Notes: a model not told the origin generated them from the letters alone. DNA of 64,000 nucleotides from Ampullaceana balthica (GCA_944989445.1 CALYLW010000019.1:2226648-2290647), one strand, 5' to 3'. Positions 1 through 12,598 are shown, numbered from the stretch's first letter. Numbers and translations: made by a program.

Positions 1-544
<544 letters not shown>

Positions 545-551
545 ACGTAGA

Positions 552-724
552 CAGTGGCGTAGAGAGGAGTGGGCTATGTCCTCAGGCGCCAAGGTACATT
601 GGCATCAAAATGCGGCTTACAGCGTCATATCATAAGTGAACAAGCTTAGGGTATTAATTAAAGTGGGTGGGGCGCCAATTTTATAGTTTATCACCGGGCG
701 CTAAATATCCTGGCTACGCCTCTG
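552..724. mobile_element. Short MITE with CAGTGGCGTAG / CTACGCCTCTG ends
   Basis: A 173-bp segment is bounded by CAGTGGCGTAG at 552-562 and CTACGCCTCTG at 714-724, which are near-perfect inverted repeats. It contains no reading frame. A related 144-bp copy lies at 13385-13528. The end sequence and length suggest a hAT-type non-autonomous element. The flanking duplication is not clean. Confidence 0.65.
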
Positions 725-934
725 CTCGTCGATTGTTTCCAGAGTGACCCCCCCACCCCCAAAAAAAATAAATAAATAAATAATAATAATAATTATAATA
801 ATTTTTTTCTTCACTTTTTCCAAATTATTTCTACATGTGGTGTTATATAATGAGTTAACCTGTATCATACCTGTATGTCAGCTCGTATGACGCTCGACCA
901 ACGTGTGCCTTTTAAATCAAAGCATTTTTGGGAA

Positions 935-1358
935 GGGGCTGTCCATAAATGACGTCACGCACCTGGAAAAAAAGGGGAGGGGCACACATTTGTGACGATC
1001 TGTAACGAGAGGAGGGGGGTGTTTAAGAACTTTGACGTCACATCAAAATGCGCAACTTTACCCAAAAAAATCCACTTTAAATATTTGATTGATTGCAATT
1101 CATTTAATGGCGTTTAAAATGGCTTCACGCGTGTTACGATATTAGAGTGCAGCCTCACACTAAATACATACTTAAATGACAATAAAGTGATTTGAAACAT
1201 GTTCATTTTCATATAGGAAATACGGCTTTTAAAGGGGAGGAAGCAAAGCTTTGTGGCGTCATATTTGAGGGGGGGGGGCTAGCTTTTTGTGACTGTGTGT
1301 AATGAAAAAGGGGGGGGGAATCGGCCAAAATCGCGTGACGTCATTTATGGACGGCTCC
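935..1358. mobile_element. PIF/Harbinger-like MITE, copy A
   Basis: The ends are GGGGCTGTCCATAAATGACG (935) and the matching inverted copy finishing near 1358. The interior is G-rich and has no open frame. The same ends occur at 14809-15061 and 35309-35667. Copy B has a clean TTA duplication, which supports the PIF/Harbinger assignment. This copy sits in the intron before the first visible USP exon. Confidence 0.7.
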
Positions 1359-1442
1359 GAAAGGGTAGGAAGATCAAATATTTGTCATATTCTGAGACTG
1401 ACAAGTCATTGTTTTCAAAATCCTAACACACGTTCACACAAG

Positions 1443-1988
1443 ATCAAGGTGATGTGTTAGAGTTGATGAAAGAAGCGGAAGTGAAATCAACGGAGGTCAA
1501 GAGAGTTTTTGAAAAACTACTGGCTGAAAATAAGGTGAGATTAATGGCCTCGTTATGGACATGATGTGGTAGATATTGCTTGGCTAGACCGCGCGCAGAA
1601 ATAAATTATTGTTGAGTGAAGGCGTCAGAGCGCATCATAACTTTGTTTTTAAAGGATATCTATATTTATTATTTTAATTCAGGTCACCGGGCGAGTACTA
1701 CGCATTGCTGGCAACTCAACATGGAGTGCTATCGTAGAATTCTGTAAACTGGTGCATCCGTGCATGGTTGTCATGGGAACCAATACTCTCTACCCGACGG
1801 GCCGAGCCCCTTTCCCCGACACCTCGACCCTCCTGAAAAAAGACTCACGCGAGCTGGTCAGCAGTGTGACCAATGACGTGATGCTTCACTCTGTCTACCC
1901 CATGGTGATTGTGCGTATGCCTTGCCAGGAGGAAGCCATCATTGAGGAGCGTGGGGTCAGCGTGGAGAGATTGTCGTTCAGGAAGTAG
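1443..1988 (+). CDS. Universal stress protein domain protein, 3' two exons (partial)
   Basis: Exons run from about 1443 to 1534 (donor GTGAGA) and from 1683 to 1988 (acceptor TTCAG, stop TAG at 1986-1988), with phase 0 at the junction. They give about 131 residues matching the second half of the universal stress protein (UspA) fold: the helix ending KLLAENK, the strand VTGRVLRIAGN, the helix TWSAIVEFCKL, the strand MVVMGTN, and the C-terminal SSVTNDVMLHSVYPMVIVR. The loop between the last two blocks is longer than usual. The canonical nucleotide-binding pattern G-x2-G-x9-G(S/T) is not intact, so ATP binding is doubtful. The exon 1 acceptor at 1441-1442 is weak and could differ. Earlier exons were not found and may lie to the left. 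An AATAAA at 2565-2570 could be the polyadenylation signal. Confidence 0.72.
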
Positions 1989-2693
1989 CTAAAAACGTGT
2001 AACTGCTCATGTGCGGCAGTGCACGTGTAGTAGTACTAACACACTCAGCATGAGCTTTGTCCCAAGTACACATTTCTGTGGGCCCACTAAAAACTGGGAA
2101 TTTTCTCATCGCTGGCAATGTCCAGGTTTATCCGCAAGAACAGAACATCCCATACGTTGTCCCGCAAAGTCGGTTCGGAATTAAAGTAAATTATAGCTTA
2201 TACGGCGTAAGAGGACGTTGATGGTAGGAGGATGGTAGTCACCCACCATTAATTTTTTTAAAATAAAAAATGTGGGGAGTTGGGCGGAAATCACAAAGTA
2301 AAAAAATGTTAATGTTGCTAATTGTGTTTATTTTAATTTATTTTCCGTTATCTATAAGATTAACGACCCCTCTCAACATTTCCCCGCGCCAGTTAATACA
2401 CGCCGCTTCTATCGTTCTTTCAGGACTCAAAGAAGCCACGAAATCCAACGCGTCTGAATTAAATACACAAATATACATAAATACAAAAATACGAACCATT
2501 ATTATTTTCTACTCAGTAAAGGAGCGACATGAAATTTTGGTGGGCTAACCAGAATTTTAATTACAATAAATAAATGTAACATCTAAGTTGTTCCCCTTCT
2601 TGTTGCATTTTTTACGACTAGATTTTCATGTACATGTACTTCATTTAATTATTTCTTGGCACTTGTTTGTATATTACAATTTTTAGGTCTGTT
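1989..2693. other. 3' flank of the USP gene, no other gene seen
   Basis: This is AT-rich sequence after the USP stop codon. It includes a candidate polyadenylation signal AATAAA at 2565-2570. A 92-codon open frame at 2270-2548 has no recognisable domain or coding character and was not called. Confidence 0.4.
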
Positions 2694-3471
2694 AACGATT
2701 AATTTTAATTTAATCGTTAATTTCGATTAAAGCCAAAAATTGACATTTATGGTGCCATAGGTAACATTTATTAAAATACTTTTCGAAAATCTAAATAACA
2801 CTGGAATGTCTTCTTTTTATGACATCTTTTAACCAACAACGCAAACAGACAAGTGTATTGACATTATTTGGTTCAAGTGATGAGCGGGTCTTAATGACAA
2901 TATAACCAGCCGAGCTGAACAATCGTTCAAAATTTACTTAGATTGTCTCAACTGAGTTTCTGATACTGTAGTGGATATTTGGTTTGCAGGTGATATGTAA
3001 GCGAAGTGTTAGAACTATGGTAGCAATGTTCCCTTTAAGCAGCGCGGCTGCGCATATATTTGACCGACGCAGGAGTTTAGAAACACCACGCAGCAATTTT
3101 TTAAAAATATTGCACACAAAATGGACGTTGTGCAACTTTGCACACGAGTTTGTTTTTTTAAGCTTTGCACACGGACCAATGAAGTGTAGACTTATACTTA
3201 TAGGGAACATTCCAAGGTAGGCACAACGATTTCTCTCAATGGCCACAATAACCTTTATCTACATTTTGAAAATTCGTCAGTCAATAGTTTAAAACCAAAA
3301 TGTTCGTGTAATCGTCCGGAAATTAGTTTATATTTATCGGCCAAAATATGTTACTTTTTGACTTCCAGTACATTTATAAGTGGTGGGTTGATTAATCGTG
3401 AAAAAAAATTTAAATTGTTAAAAAATGTTAACGATTAATCGAGAAATTAATCGTTAATTTCCGCAGCCCTA
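2694..3471 (-). mobile_element. hAT element remnant with transposase C-terminus
   Basis: The ends are TAGGTCTGTTAACGATTAAT at 2694 and, inverted, ...TTAATCGTTAATTTCCGCAG near 3466, resembling the TAGGGCTG-type ends of animal hAT elements. On the minus strand at about 2826-2935 a short frame reads ERLFSSAGYIVIKTRSSLEP, the hAT C-terminal dimerisation block. The rest of the transposase is missing or unreadable. A second, unrelated 189-bp hAT MITE is inserted at 3024-3212. Confidence 0.75.
3024..3212. mobile_element. 177-bp-class hAT MITE, copy 1 (nested)
   Basis: The copy starts CAATGTTCCCTTTAAGC and ends with the inverted TAGGGAACATTC. It belongs to a family with six copies in this window; two others have perfect 8-bp target duplications. 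The flanks TATGGTAG and CAAGGTAG match at 6 of 8 positions. It is inserted in the hAT remnant at 2694-3471. Confidence 0.7.
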
Positions 3472-3479
3472 AATTAGTT

Positions 3480-5260
3480 TTTCATTAATTAATTCTTTTT
3501 TTATTCGGCCAACTTTTCTCTTGTCTTTTGTGTCAGACAAGAAGTAAATATTTTTCATTTTCAACTCATAAAGCAATATGTAGGCGACCACATTTTGGGG
3601 GAAAGGCATTCATCTTTCAACGGCGCAGTATTACGATATTGTGCCGATCTGCTTGAACTTTAATATTTCCGCTCCTGGAAAGGTAAAACCTGTAAACAAC
3701 GAACCCTGAAATAGCACTCCCCTTTTCATTAGCTCAAAGTCGTTCCGGGCCAATTTTATTAAATTTTATTAACATAAACCCTAGATAAGCGTATGACCCT
3801 ATTATCTTCTGTATGGTAAGATTACTTGCCAACCTAAAAACAAATAATAAATTATAAAACACTCTTGCCAAGGGTTTGGTTCAATTATTTTTTGTTTCAG
3901 CAGGCAACGGCTTATACTTATTGCATTCTTTGTTTCAAGAACGTTCAAGTATTGATGAGTCCGTATTGAGGTTCAGTTCACAGGTTCTCAAGCGTTTTCA
4001 GGTAACTGCAGTTTTGACATATATTTAAAAAATGGCTTTTAAAATGGTTAAATTATTGTAGTAAAGAAAGATTTTCAAGTTTAATTTACAAATGATATAA
4101 ATGTGAAATATTTAATTTTACTAGACAAACATTAAAACTAAGCTGTGCGGCACCAACTACAAAAGAAGACATTAAAAGAAAAAGTGTATACAATTTTTGA
4201 ATGGTTTCAGACGGCGGTTCCCTTCCTTAAATTCCCTTTGACGTCATGCAGCTCCCATGACTCCCATGGACTGGAAACATGTGCGCTACTAACTTGATTG
4301 TCCCAAAACTTTATGAATTTAAACGACCTCTATAGTCTATAATACTCAATACATGTAGAATGAGTTGTTTTCCTTAACTAAATCTAATCATACTCGTACA
4401 CAAAAACAAAACGAAAATATTAACATTAAAAATTGTTTATTCGAAACGAATGTAACTTTAATTCTTTCTTCAGATTTTAATTGTGAGATTTTTATCAAAT
4501 CTTTAAAATGTAAATGTTCATGTTATAAATGTCAGTCTACTTTAAACATTTTTGTTGAGTTCCCATGAAAAATGAGTTTGAATTTTATAGGCGCGTGTTA
4601 ATGTTTTTGAAATATATTATATATATATATCTAACTGCAATGTGAAATTGCCCTCTTTCCGAACAAATGAGAAAATCGTATCCTTTAAATTACATTAATT
4701 ATATTTTATATTTATGATAATATTATAAATTTTTGTATGTGTGTGTGAGTGTGTGTGTGTGTCACTGTGTGTGTGCGAGCAAGTGCAACCATGTACATAC
4801 ATATTAATTAACACTAGTAACACCTAAGACATTGTCAATAAAATTGAAGGAACTACAAGGGCAACTTCTGATTGACATGTTAAACAAAAACTGTTACAAA
4901 ATGGGGGGGGGCGTGATACTGGGTATTGAATGTTGATTATCCCTGGCCGGTCATCCTACAACATGGGTCAACATGGGTTAAAGGTTCTCTTTAAATGGGG
5001 CTTGTTATATTATATATTTGAGATGAATGCCATGTTTAAGCTCATACAATTGATGAAGAGATGTTTAAAATAAATGGAAAAAGCTTATAAACTATTAATG
5101 TGCGAATATTAAGGAGACGTTATCACCCGGGAGCTCTTCTTATTGAAATCAGTTAGTGTCATCCAATCGCCTGCTCTCTTTAAATGAAAACTAAAAATTG
5201 ATCCCAAAAACACTATATAGATCTATTCACTTAAGCATAGCCACAAAGTTGTGTACACCC
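3480..5260. other. Gene-free AT-rich stretch
   Basis: No supported gene is visible. The stretch contains AT-rich simple sequence and a GT-rich microsatellite around 4735-4776. The short open frames show no domain. Confidence 0.4.
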
Positions 5261-5296
5261 TCTACGCTAGCAACAATATCATTTTGTTCACACTAA

Positions 5297-6176
5297 GTCT
5301 TGCCACACGCACACTAGACCTTTGAGTCTTATACAAAAGCATCAATTTTGCCACACGCACACTAGACCTTTGTGTCTTATACAAAAGCATCAATTTTACC
5401 ACACGCACACTAGACCTTTGTGTCTTACAAAAAAGCATCAATTTTACCACACGCACACTAGACCTTTGTGTCTTATACAAAAGCATCAATTTTAACACAC
5501 TCACACTAGACCTTTGTGTCATATATATAAACAAAAAGTTTACCACACTCAAAAAGAAAATTAGCATATCTAAAACCAATAAATTTACATCAGATACAGA
5601 AGTAATAATACATCCGCTCATCAACTCTTCAAATCTTACCACAGTCACACCAAAAATGTTACCACAGCAAAACCGGAAATGTTACCACAGCAAAACCGAA
5701 AATGTTACCACAGCCACACCGGAAATGTTACCACAGCCACACCGGAAATGTTGCCACAGCCACACCGGAAATGTTGCCGACACCACACTGTCATCCCATC
5801 CATACAAGAAATTCCACTTCATTCATTCTACAAATTCTAGCATGTCATCACTAGGATGTCATCACTAGGATGCCATCACTAGGATGGCATCACTAGGATG
5901 TCATCACTAGGATGTCATCACCAGGATGTCATCACTAGGGTGTCATCACTAGGGTGTCATCACTAGCGTGTCATCACTAGGATGTCATCACTAGGATGTC
6001 ATCACTAGCATGTCATCACTAGGATGTCATCACTAGGATGCCATCACTAGGATGGCATCACTAGGATGTCATCACTAGGATATCATCACTAGGATGTCAT
6101 CACTAGGATGTCATCACTAGCATGTCATCACTAGGATGTCGTCACTAGCATGTCATCACTAGGATGTCATCACTAA
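5297..6176. repeat. Three adjoining minisatellites (48 bp, 23 bp, 14 bp)
   Basis: About five copies of a 48-bp unit (core ACACGCACACTAGACCTTTG) occupy 5297-5545. A 23-bp unit (ATGTTACCACAGCCACACCG core) fills 5653-5785. Roughly two dozen copies of a 14-bp unit (GATGTCATCACTAG) fill 5838-6176. The units do not resemble each other. They lie just 3' of the last visible exon of the immunoglobulin gene. Confidence 0.9.
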
Positions 6177-6582
6177 AACGTACATAAATTTTCTCTTAAA
6201 AGCAGATTTAAAAATCAGTTGCATAATTTAAAGTGAATATTTATTATGAAAAGAGTCCACTGCTACTGCTAATGCAAGTTCACATTCAAATTAGGTTTGC
6301 TGATTCATGTTTGGTGATTTCTTTCAAATTTCCCAGAAGAGTTTGTTTCCATGACGACCCTGTCCTCTGAGACCTTGGTTAAAAAGAAAGGAAACAAAAA
6401 TTTATGCAAGGAGAGAAAATTTGGAAAGGGGAAAAATAATTGATGTTGTTAATGTATCTCCATGAATGTATTAGTCTGGTATTCAAAACTAATGAAACAT
6501 CTCCATCAGTCAGCTAGGTTGGATGTAACAAAACATCTCCATCAGTCAGGTATAATAGGTTGTATGTAACTACTCACCTCCA

Positions 6583-9386
6583 TCAGTCATCAGCTATGCG
6601 CGCTATATGGATGTTCCTAGCATCAATGTCGTATGGCGCCTCCTTCATGTCTCGCTGGTCTACCAACAGGGTCGAGTTGTCGATCTTTGATTCGAAGCTC
6701 ACCTCTGTGATCAAACAATCAGGACAGATAAATCAGAACGGAGCTCCCTCCTTTATTAAATGAAATATTGCATTTCAACAAAGTAAATAAGAAAAGAAAT
6801 GGAATTGAAAATCACAGAGGTAAAATGTGTCTTGTCTAGTCAATGTTTTGACAAGTTTTTCTCTACCGGGATTCTCACTTAATTTCAGTCCATACAAGAT
6901 TGGGGGGGGGCTTGGTTTCACAATAATTTTAGAATCAAACTTTCTTGTCTTTTTTAATTTTAAGACTTTGGAAAGTTTTATTGCCAGGCATTTTTACTGT
7001 ACTGAGTTACTAAATTATGCAGCGCAAGTGCACAGGTTCTCAAACCTTTTGAAGTCATGATACAGGTATACTTCCTATGGCATCCGTCCATCCTCATGGG
7101 ATGATGGCGTTTCCTCCTGCTCCTCTACCCCCCTTCCCCTTCCTCCTGGCCCTTTTCTCCTCGCTCCTGGCTGTAAGGGAAGCTTCCGACTTGAATGCCC
7201 TCGCGCACTTTTGCCCGGCAGGAGGTGCGCTCCTCAGCAATGGTCTCCCACGTTTTATGGTCAATCTGCGCCAGAGTCATGTCTTTCTTGCAGACATCCT
7301 TGAAGCGCAAGCAGGGGCGTCCTCTCTTCCAAAAACCAGTTGCCAGCTCGCCCTAAAGCAAGGCTCTTGGAATGCGCTCCGAGCTCATCCTGCGGACATG
7401 TCCCAACCACCGCAGGCGCCTCTCACTCGCAGGATTGAGTGCATCCTCAGCAGGTATACTATGTAGTCTATATATATGTCGAATCTTATCTTATCTTATT
7501 TATTACAGGCGCTCCTTCTATACAGAAGATTATTGTAAATAAAATGAAAGGAAATGCGCGGGTAACAGCTCACCTTTGACAGTTATGTGTTGAGACACGT
7601 ATCTCAGGTACCTGAACTTGTTGTCGTACAGCAGTATCACCTCGCAGAAGTACCTCCCGCTGTCACCACTGGTCGCCCTGGGGATGGTCAGGCGAATGCT
7701 GCCCGGTCCCTCGTCACCATTGCGGGAAACGCCCCACCCTTTAAAACTGGCAATCGGGTGCTGGGAGACGAAACAAAATGGACGGCAAGATTAGACAAAT
7801 GTGTAGATACATGTGTAGACTGTAGACTTAACTGACATGTCAATTACAGTTATTCTGTCAATCATAAAAAAAACTTAGCCCAGAAACCTAGATCTAAGTT
7901 GACACCAGTCTCATATTGCGCAATTATTTATACGTTTAACAGAGGACAGTTCAAGGTCGTAGGTCAACCCCAGTGGAGGTCGAAGGTCAACCACAGGAGA
8001 GATATGTCGTTAAATATTATTTATGTAATTACTACAGAAATTGGCAGCCGAGAATTAGAGCTACTCGTGTATGTAGCCACTGTAGAGGTAGAGCGTCCGG
8101 AATTAGAGCTAATGTACACTATTGTACACACATCGTGTCTTGAAGTCAAAGGATCAGTGGCGTGGCTGGCATCAGAAGGGGGTTGCTGGAGCTCTCATCC
8201 TCGGGGTTGACAACAAATTGAAACATCAGGCTTACACTTTTGATTCACCCGCCATCGCTTGATAGCAGCCCCGGCGTAACAGGCTGCCGACATTAACAGG
8301 TTTCCGACAGAATATGCTGCAGACAGAATATATTATGTTATAGCAAATGGCATAAGATATGGCCGCCACCACATAAGGATGTCCCCACGACAGGGAATCC
8401 CCGAGAAGTCAGACTCTGGTGATGCCATGAGAGAAAACTGAACAGAGGTTAGTGTGTGTGTGGGGGGGGGGTACTACGCGATGACTGCCCTGGTCAAGTC
8501 AACTTGTGTGAGGTCACGGCCTACAGGGAAGCAATGTTTGACATGTCATCGTAGAATGTAGACCTTACCGTAAAATTCGGCGGGCCGAAACAGTCGCCCA
8601 TTTCGACCAAGTCGTTGGTGACCAAGGTGCTGCATGAGTTGTCCACGTCGGTCTTCCGGCTGATGGCAAACTCCTCCACAACAGTCGACGGATCCTGGGG
8701 AATCTTTGCGGCCAGCATTTCTCTGGAGCATTTGAGAACCAGTGTGTCTCCCTCTGTTAGCTCGTAGGGTCCAATCATGGCTGGGATAGCACAAAGAAAA
8801 CATTTTTCAGAGAAGAGAAAAAGGGTTGGCCATTTTTGAGAGCCTTTAGGTGATTTAAGATTTTGCAGCTAAATTTAAAAAAACAAACAAATCTAATAAA
8901 AACTAACATCCATGAAGTGCGGAAGCGAAAATGTCATATTTCCTACACAACCTATTAGTATGTTTCATCAGTTATTAATTGAAAAAACAACCTGCTAATA
9001 ATCAACAAGCACCATGACCCCAAAAATGACGTCACATGGAAAAGTTTGTCAGGGGCTCTCACTCTTGTTAGGCGAGCCACAGTGGTTTCCAAAATATCCA
9101 CCACTTCACGCTGTCAGGGCTGCATTTACCTCATTTTAAATAATTTTGTATTTAAAGACTCTCCTTCAATAGGCATATATGACGTCATTTTGGGGGCCAC
9201 TTTGAGTTGAATGTTTGTCAGACACAATAGGCATATATGACGTCATTTTGGGGACCACTTTGAGTTGAATGTTTGTCAGATACAATGTTACAGTATTACT
9301 AATTGTTACGGACTCATGTTTTTGTCAAAGTCATACTCACCCAAAGTCACGTGACACAGCAATGCTATCAACAGAATATGTCTCAT
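6583..9386 (-). CDS. Secreted immunoglobulin V-like domain protein (FREP IgSF1-like)
   Basis: Four exons keep frame throughout: 9386-9341, 8780-8569, 7760-7574 and 6704-6583 (stop 6585-6583), giving 188 residues. Exon 1 encodes a signal peptide (MRHILLIALLCHVTL). Exons 2 and 3 form one Ig V-like domain, with the B-strand cysteine at C33 (TLVLKCS) and the F-strand cysteine at C125 in the hallmark DSGRYFCEV. Two further cysteines (DNSCST, GDCFG) may form a second bridge. The layout resembles the first Ig domain of molluscan fibrinogen-related proteins, but no fibrinogen domain is seen. TATAAAG at 9492-9486 (minus) lies about 100 bases 5' of the ATG. The stop falls just before a strong donor (GAG|GTGAGT), so the model may be incomplete or a pseudogene. 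An AATAAA on the minus strand at 6245-6240 could end the transcript. Confidence 0.6.
7083..7445 (-). mobile_element. LINE ORF2 C-terminal fragment
   Basis: On the minus strand the conceptual pieces RLRWLGHVRRM, GELATGFWKRGRP and LRFKDVCKKDM match the C-terminal tail found after the reverse transcriptase of many non-LTR retrotransposons. The fragment is short, with at least one internal stop, and lies in the last intron of the immunoglobulin gene. Confidence 0.7.
7484..7545 (-). mobile_element. SINE/LINE 3' tail fragment with GATAA repeats
   Basis: Read on the minus strand, this is TCTTCTGTATAGAAGGAGCG followed by CTGTAATAAATAAGATAAGA, the tail shared by the SINE at 54379-54672 and the LINE at 54852-55206. 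Only the 3' end is present. Confidence 0.65.
9168..9283. promoter_or_regulatory. 58-bp tandem duplication carrying two CRE-like palindromes
   Basis: Two nearly identical 58-bp units each contain ATGACGTCAT (9179-9188 and 9237-9246), a full CRE/ATF consensus palindrome. The pair lies in intron 1 of the secreted Ig gene. Function is inferred from the motif only. Confidence 0.35.
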
Positions 9387-10182
9387 TTTGTCAGGCAGAC
9401 AAATGTTGGCTCAAGTTTAGAGAAGGTCCAATTCCAGGCAGCTCAGATTTCGATCAGGCAAGTTGGGCTTATTATGAGGTCTCTTCTTTATAGTAGGAGA
9501 TGGCGATTCGTAACCGTGGATTTTTATGCATAGATCCGTAATCGGGCTTAATAACAAGTATAAAAATGATAATATTTAAGAAAATGTATTCGGTTTCATT
9601 TTTAGCAGACAACGAACGTTAACAATTAAACATAAATAGATTAGTAAAAATTTTCCATTTGAAATCATTGGTCACGGCGTCATGTGTTGGTGACGTGTCA
9701 GTGGTGCAACTGGACACCGTTTGGACAGGAGATGCCACACAGGCACCAGGGACTGGATTGCGGTGGTTTGTTTACAAACGCGTTCTGACCGCCGATTGGT
9801 CGAAACGCAGACGCAGGACAACAATGTTAATGTGAAAGTTTTGTCAATTAACGCGGCCATCTAACGTAGGAATTTTCCCTCTCCAGAGATGTGTATGTCA
9901 ATTCAATCAACTTCTCCAATGATTGATTTGATTGATAAATTACCAACAGAGATATGCTGAGTTTGCTACAGCTAAACGAAAAGATACTTTTATGGGCATT
10001 ACAACTTGATGAATAGTTAACATCTCTCTGCAAAGAACCCCCCCCCCAACCCCAGGAAATAAGGAGTTGCCAATCTTTAGAATCAAAAGGCATGTAAAAG
10101 TGAAGGCAATCATGGAGAGAACCTGGAGAGTGATTTTAAAAAAATTGGGGGGTGGGGGGTGTCCTTAAGTATATGATTGGTG

Positions 10183-10312
10183 CACAACGGGTTGACCTTG
10201 CTACACAACGGGTTGACCTTGCTACACAACGGGTTGACCTTGCTACGCAACGGGTTGACCTTGCTACGCAACGGGTTGACCTTGCTACGCAACGGGTTGA
10301 CCTTGCTACACA
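10183..10312. repeat. 21-bp minisatellite
   Basis: About six copies of CAACGGGTTGACCTTGCTAC (period 21) stand head to tail. They lie outside the gene models, 5' of the secreted Ig gene. The open frame across them only reflects the multiple-of-three period. Confidence 0.85.
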
Positions 10313-11452
10313 CTGAGCTAAGAGAAGTTTTAGATTGCGAGCACATATAATTCATTGAACAGCATTAACATTCCTCATTTAATAATGAACTATGCAGCAC
10401 ACTAGGGAAGTGGTAGGTTGAGTTGGCGCTAGAGGAGTGCTTGACCTTGGAACAGGTCACATACCAGTACCAGGTGAACAAGTAAAACACTGTTGTGGTT
10501 AGCAGGGCTGGATGGGCCCCTAAGCTATTTGAGATATGGGGCCGTTTTGAAGACCAGTCAGTGCAAAATATGTAACAAAAGTTGCCTGTCCACTTAATCG
10601 AAACTAAGGCCAGAACTTTTGAAATAAAAATGGGCATTTGACAGTTCCAAAACAACTTCAAATTTAATAGACTTTATTATGATAATTTTTTTATTTTTGC
10701 TAACCAATTTACTTGATGACTGACACTGTGTGTGTGTGTGTGTGTGTGTCTCATAACCTCGTGGTCGTGGAGGGGGGGGGGTCAAATGTTTCCAGTAGAA
10801 CTTTCTCGGGGCTTGGTAGACCTTGGCGGCGCCAATCTCCTCTCCAGGTCAGCGGAGGACTTTTTTTTAGAGAAAGTCATTCAACATTTTTATTGTGGCT
10901 TTAACGTGGGCTAGATCCCACGCCACATGGCTTGTGAGGCGAGCGCACTATTGACTTCGCTATCGTATCAATAATTAAGTAATATAGGTATCTTGAATAT
11001 TCGTGATGTTTGGTTCCAGGATAGATTATTTAATTATTTAGTTCGAATAAAATACCGTGATAGTTAAGTAAAGTCGTATTTCTAGAGTTTAACCCTTGAA
11101 TAAGAAAAAAAAATTTAAAGAGTTATAAATTTCATTTTACAATCACTTCCAATTAATAAAAGAAATTATATTTAAAAATAAGGTTGACATTAAATTAAAA
11201 TCATCGGTTAATCAGGCTTACAAGTTACAAGACCTTCCGGACTAATTAATTAGCTGTTGTCCAATTTAGACCAAGTAGTTGGAGTCCAATGGAGCTGATT
11301 CTTTACTTAAATGTCACTGCGGCCTTAAGTTCACATGAATTGTTCCCCTTTCTTGTAATTTAATGTTGTAACGCTTCCTGGTGCCTAACTGAGTTGGAAA
11401 TCTGTGCGCTTACATATACATTATAATCTTCACGATCTCCGTTAACCTCTAA
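10313..11452. other. Gene-free stretch
   Basis: No gene is supported. A TG dinucleotide run occupies 10727-10749, and the remainder is AT-rich. Confidence 0.4.
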
Positions 11453-11647
11453 CGAGAGGCGTCACTAGGGTTGGTGTCACCCAGTTTGGTAGGTCATGGT
11501 GTCACCCCCTCACGGCAACCCCACAGACCTCCTCCGAGTCTGCCAGGGCCAAATAACGAGAACCTACAGAATTTTACGTTTTGGTGTCACCCCTTGTGAT
11601 GGTGTCATCCGGTGTGGTCCGCACCCCCTTGTGACGCTTCTGCCTCT
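11453..11647. mobile_element. MITE with AGAGGCGTCACTAGG-type ends
   Basis: The left end AGAGGCGTCACTAGGGTTGG (from about 11455) and the right end finishing TGTGACGCTTCTGCCTCT (11647) are imperfect inverted repeats. The interior repeats GGTGTCACCCC several times. There is no reading frame. The family was not identified further. Confidence 0.55.
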
Positions 11648-12262
11648 ACTTAGCCTTGAGTGAACTTTTTCCTTCATCTCAAATTTTAGCTACGTCTGAA
11701 TGTACAATTTAGCTTAAATATTTACCGCCTTTTATATCAGTACTTCTCAAACTCTTTAGAATGGCGAGCCTGCAATTTTGTCCAATGCACCAGGGACCGG
11801 TTCACTATTTTCACTGTACATATGTAGTAGCGAAACGTAATTAATTTTCTTTGATTTTAGATGCTTATTGCCGAAAAATTGACATATTCTACAGTGATAG
11901 TGGTGGCAAATGGAAGATTACAGTTATATTTTTCTGTCCTTTCTTGATAACTTCTGCGGATCGGTGGTGGATGGTCCACGGACCTGTTTTATATGACACA
12001 ACAAATCTAGATGTTTAATTTAGGCAGGGCCGATGTTTTATGGGATTTTTGAAATGTTGGTTATGGAAGGTGAAGGTTACGTTGACTTTTGGGAGACTAA
12101 AGACCGACTCTATTGTAAGAACAATATCATTATTTTTTTTAAATTCAAATTTTTGTTTGTTTGTTAAATATTGCTTTAAAATCTAACTATCACCTTATCT
12201 TTACCCTGACAATGAGTATGACTATTTCCCGAAGTAAGTTGTATTTATTCATTCCATTAAAG

Positions 12263-12598
12263 CAAGGGTTGGGAAACCATGGCTCGCGAGCCAGATGTGG
12301 CTCTATTGATGGCTGCATCTGGCTCTCAGACAAATGTTCGTTTATTTAACAACAACAAACAATCATTCAGACTCCTTTGATCTACAAATTAATTGCATTA
12401 AAAACATCATAAGAATGTTATTAAAAATAATTCAGAGACATAATATTGTACATTTAGTGTTGAAATTACACAACATGCACACATTTACATTTACTTACAT
12501 TTCTAGTTTTAAACATAATGTATGGCTCTCACAGAATTACTTTTGTAAAAATATGTGGTGTTTATTGCTCTCTCAGACACAAAGTTTCCCGACCCCTG
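12263..12598. mobile_element. hAT MITE
   Basis: The ends CAAGGGTTGGGAAACCATGG and ...GTTTCCCGACCCCTG are inverted repeats of the common hAT type. The interior starts with the palindromic GGCTCGCGAGCC. The flanks CATTAAAG and CATTTAAAG are near-identical and likely represent an 8-bp target duplication with a later indel. Confidence 0.75.

Noticed and set aside
2270..2548. 92-codon + strand open frame with a hydrophobic start
   Set aside because: No recognisable domain, AT-driven composition and no splice or homology support.
5838..6176. CRISPR-like regular repeats
   Set aside because: The units are contiguous 14-bp minisatellite copies with no unique spacers, and the DNA is eukaryotic.
10110..10355. 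81-codon minus-strand frame with VNPLRSK-type repeats
   Set aside because: It is a 21-bp minisatellite; its period is a multiple of three and no gene context supports it.
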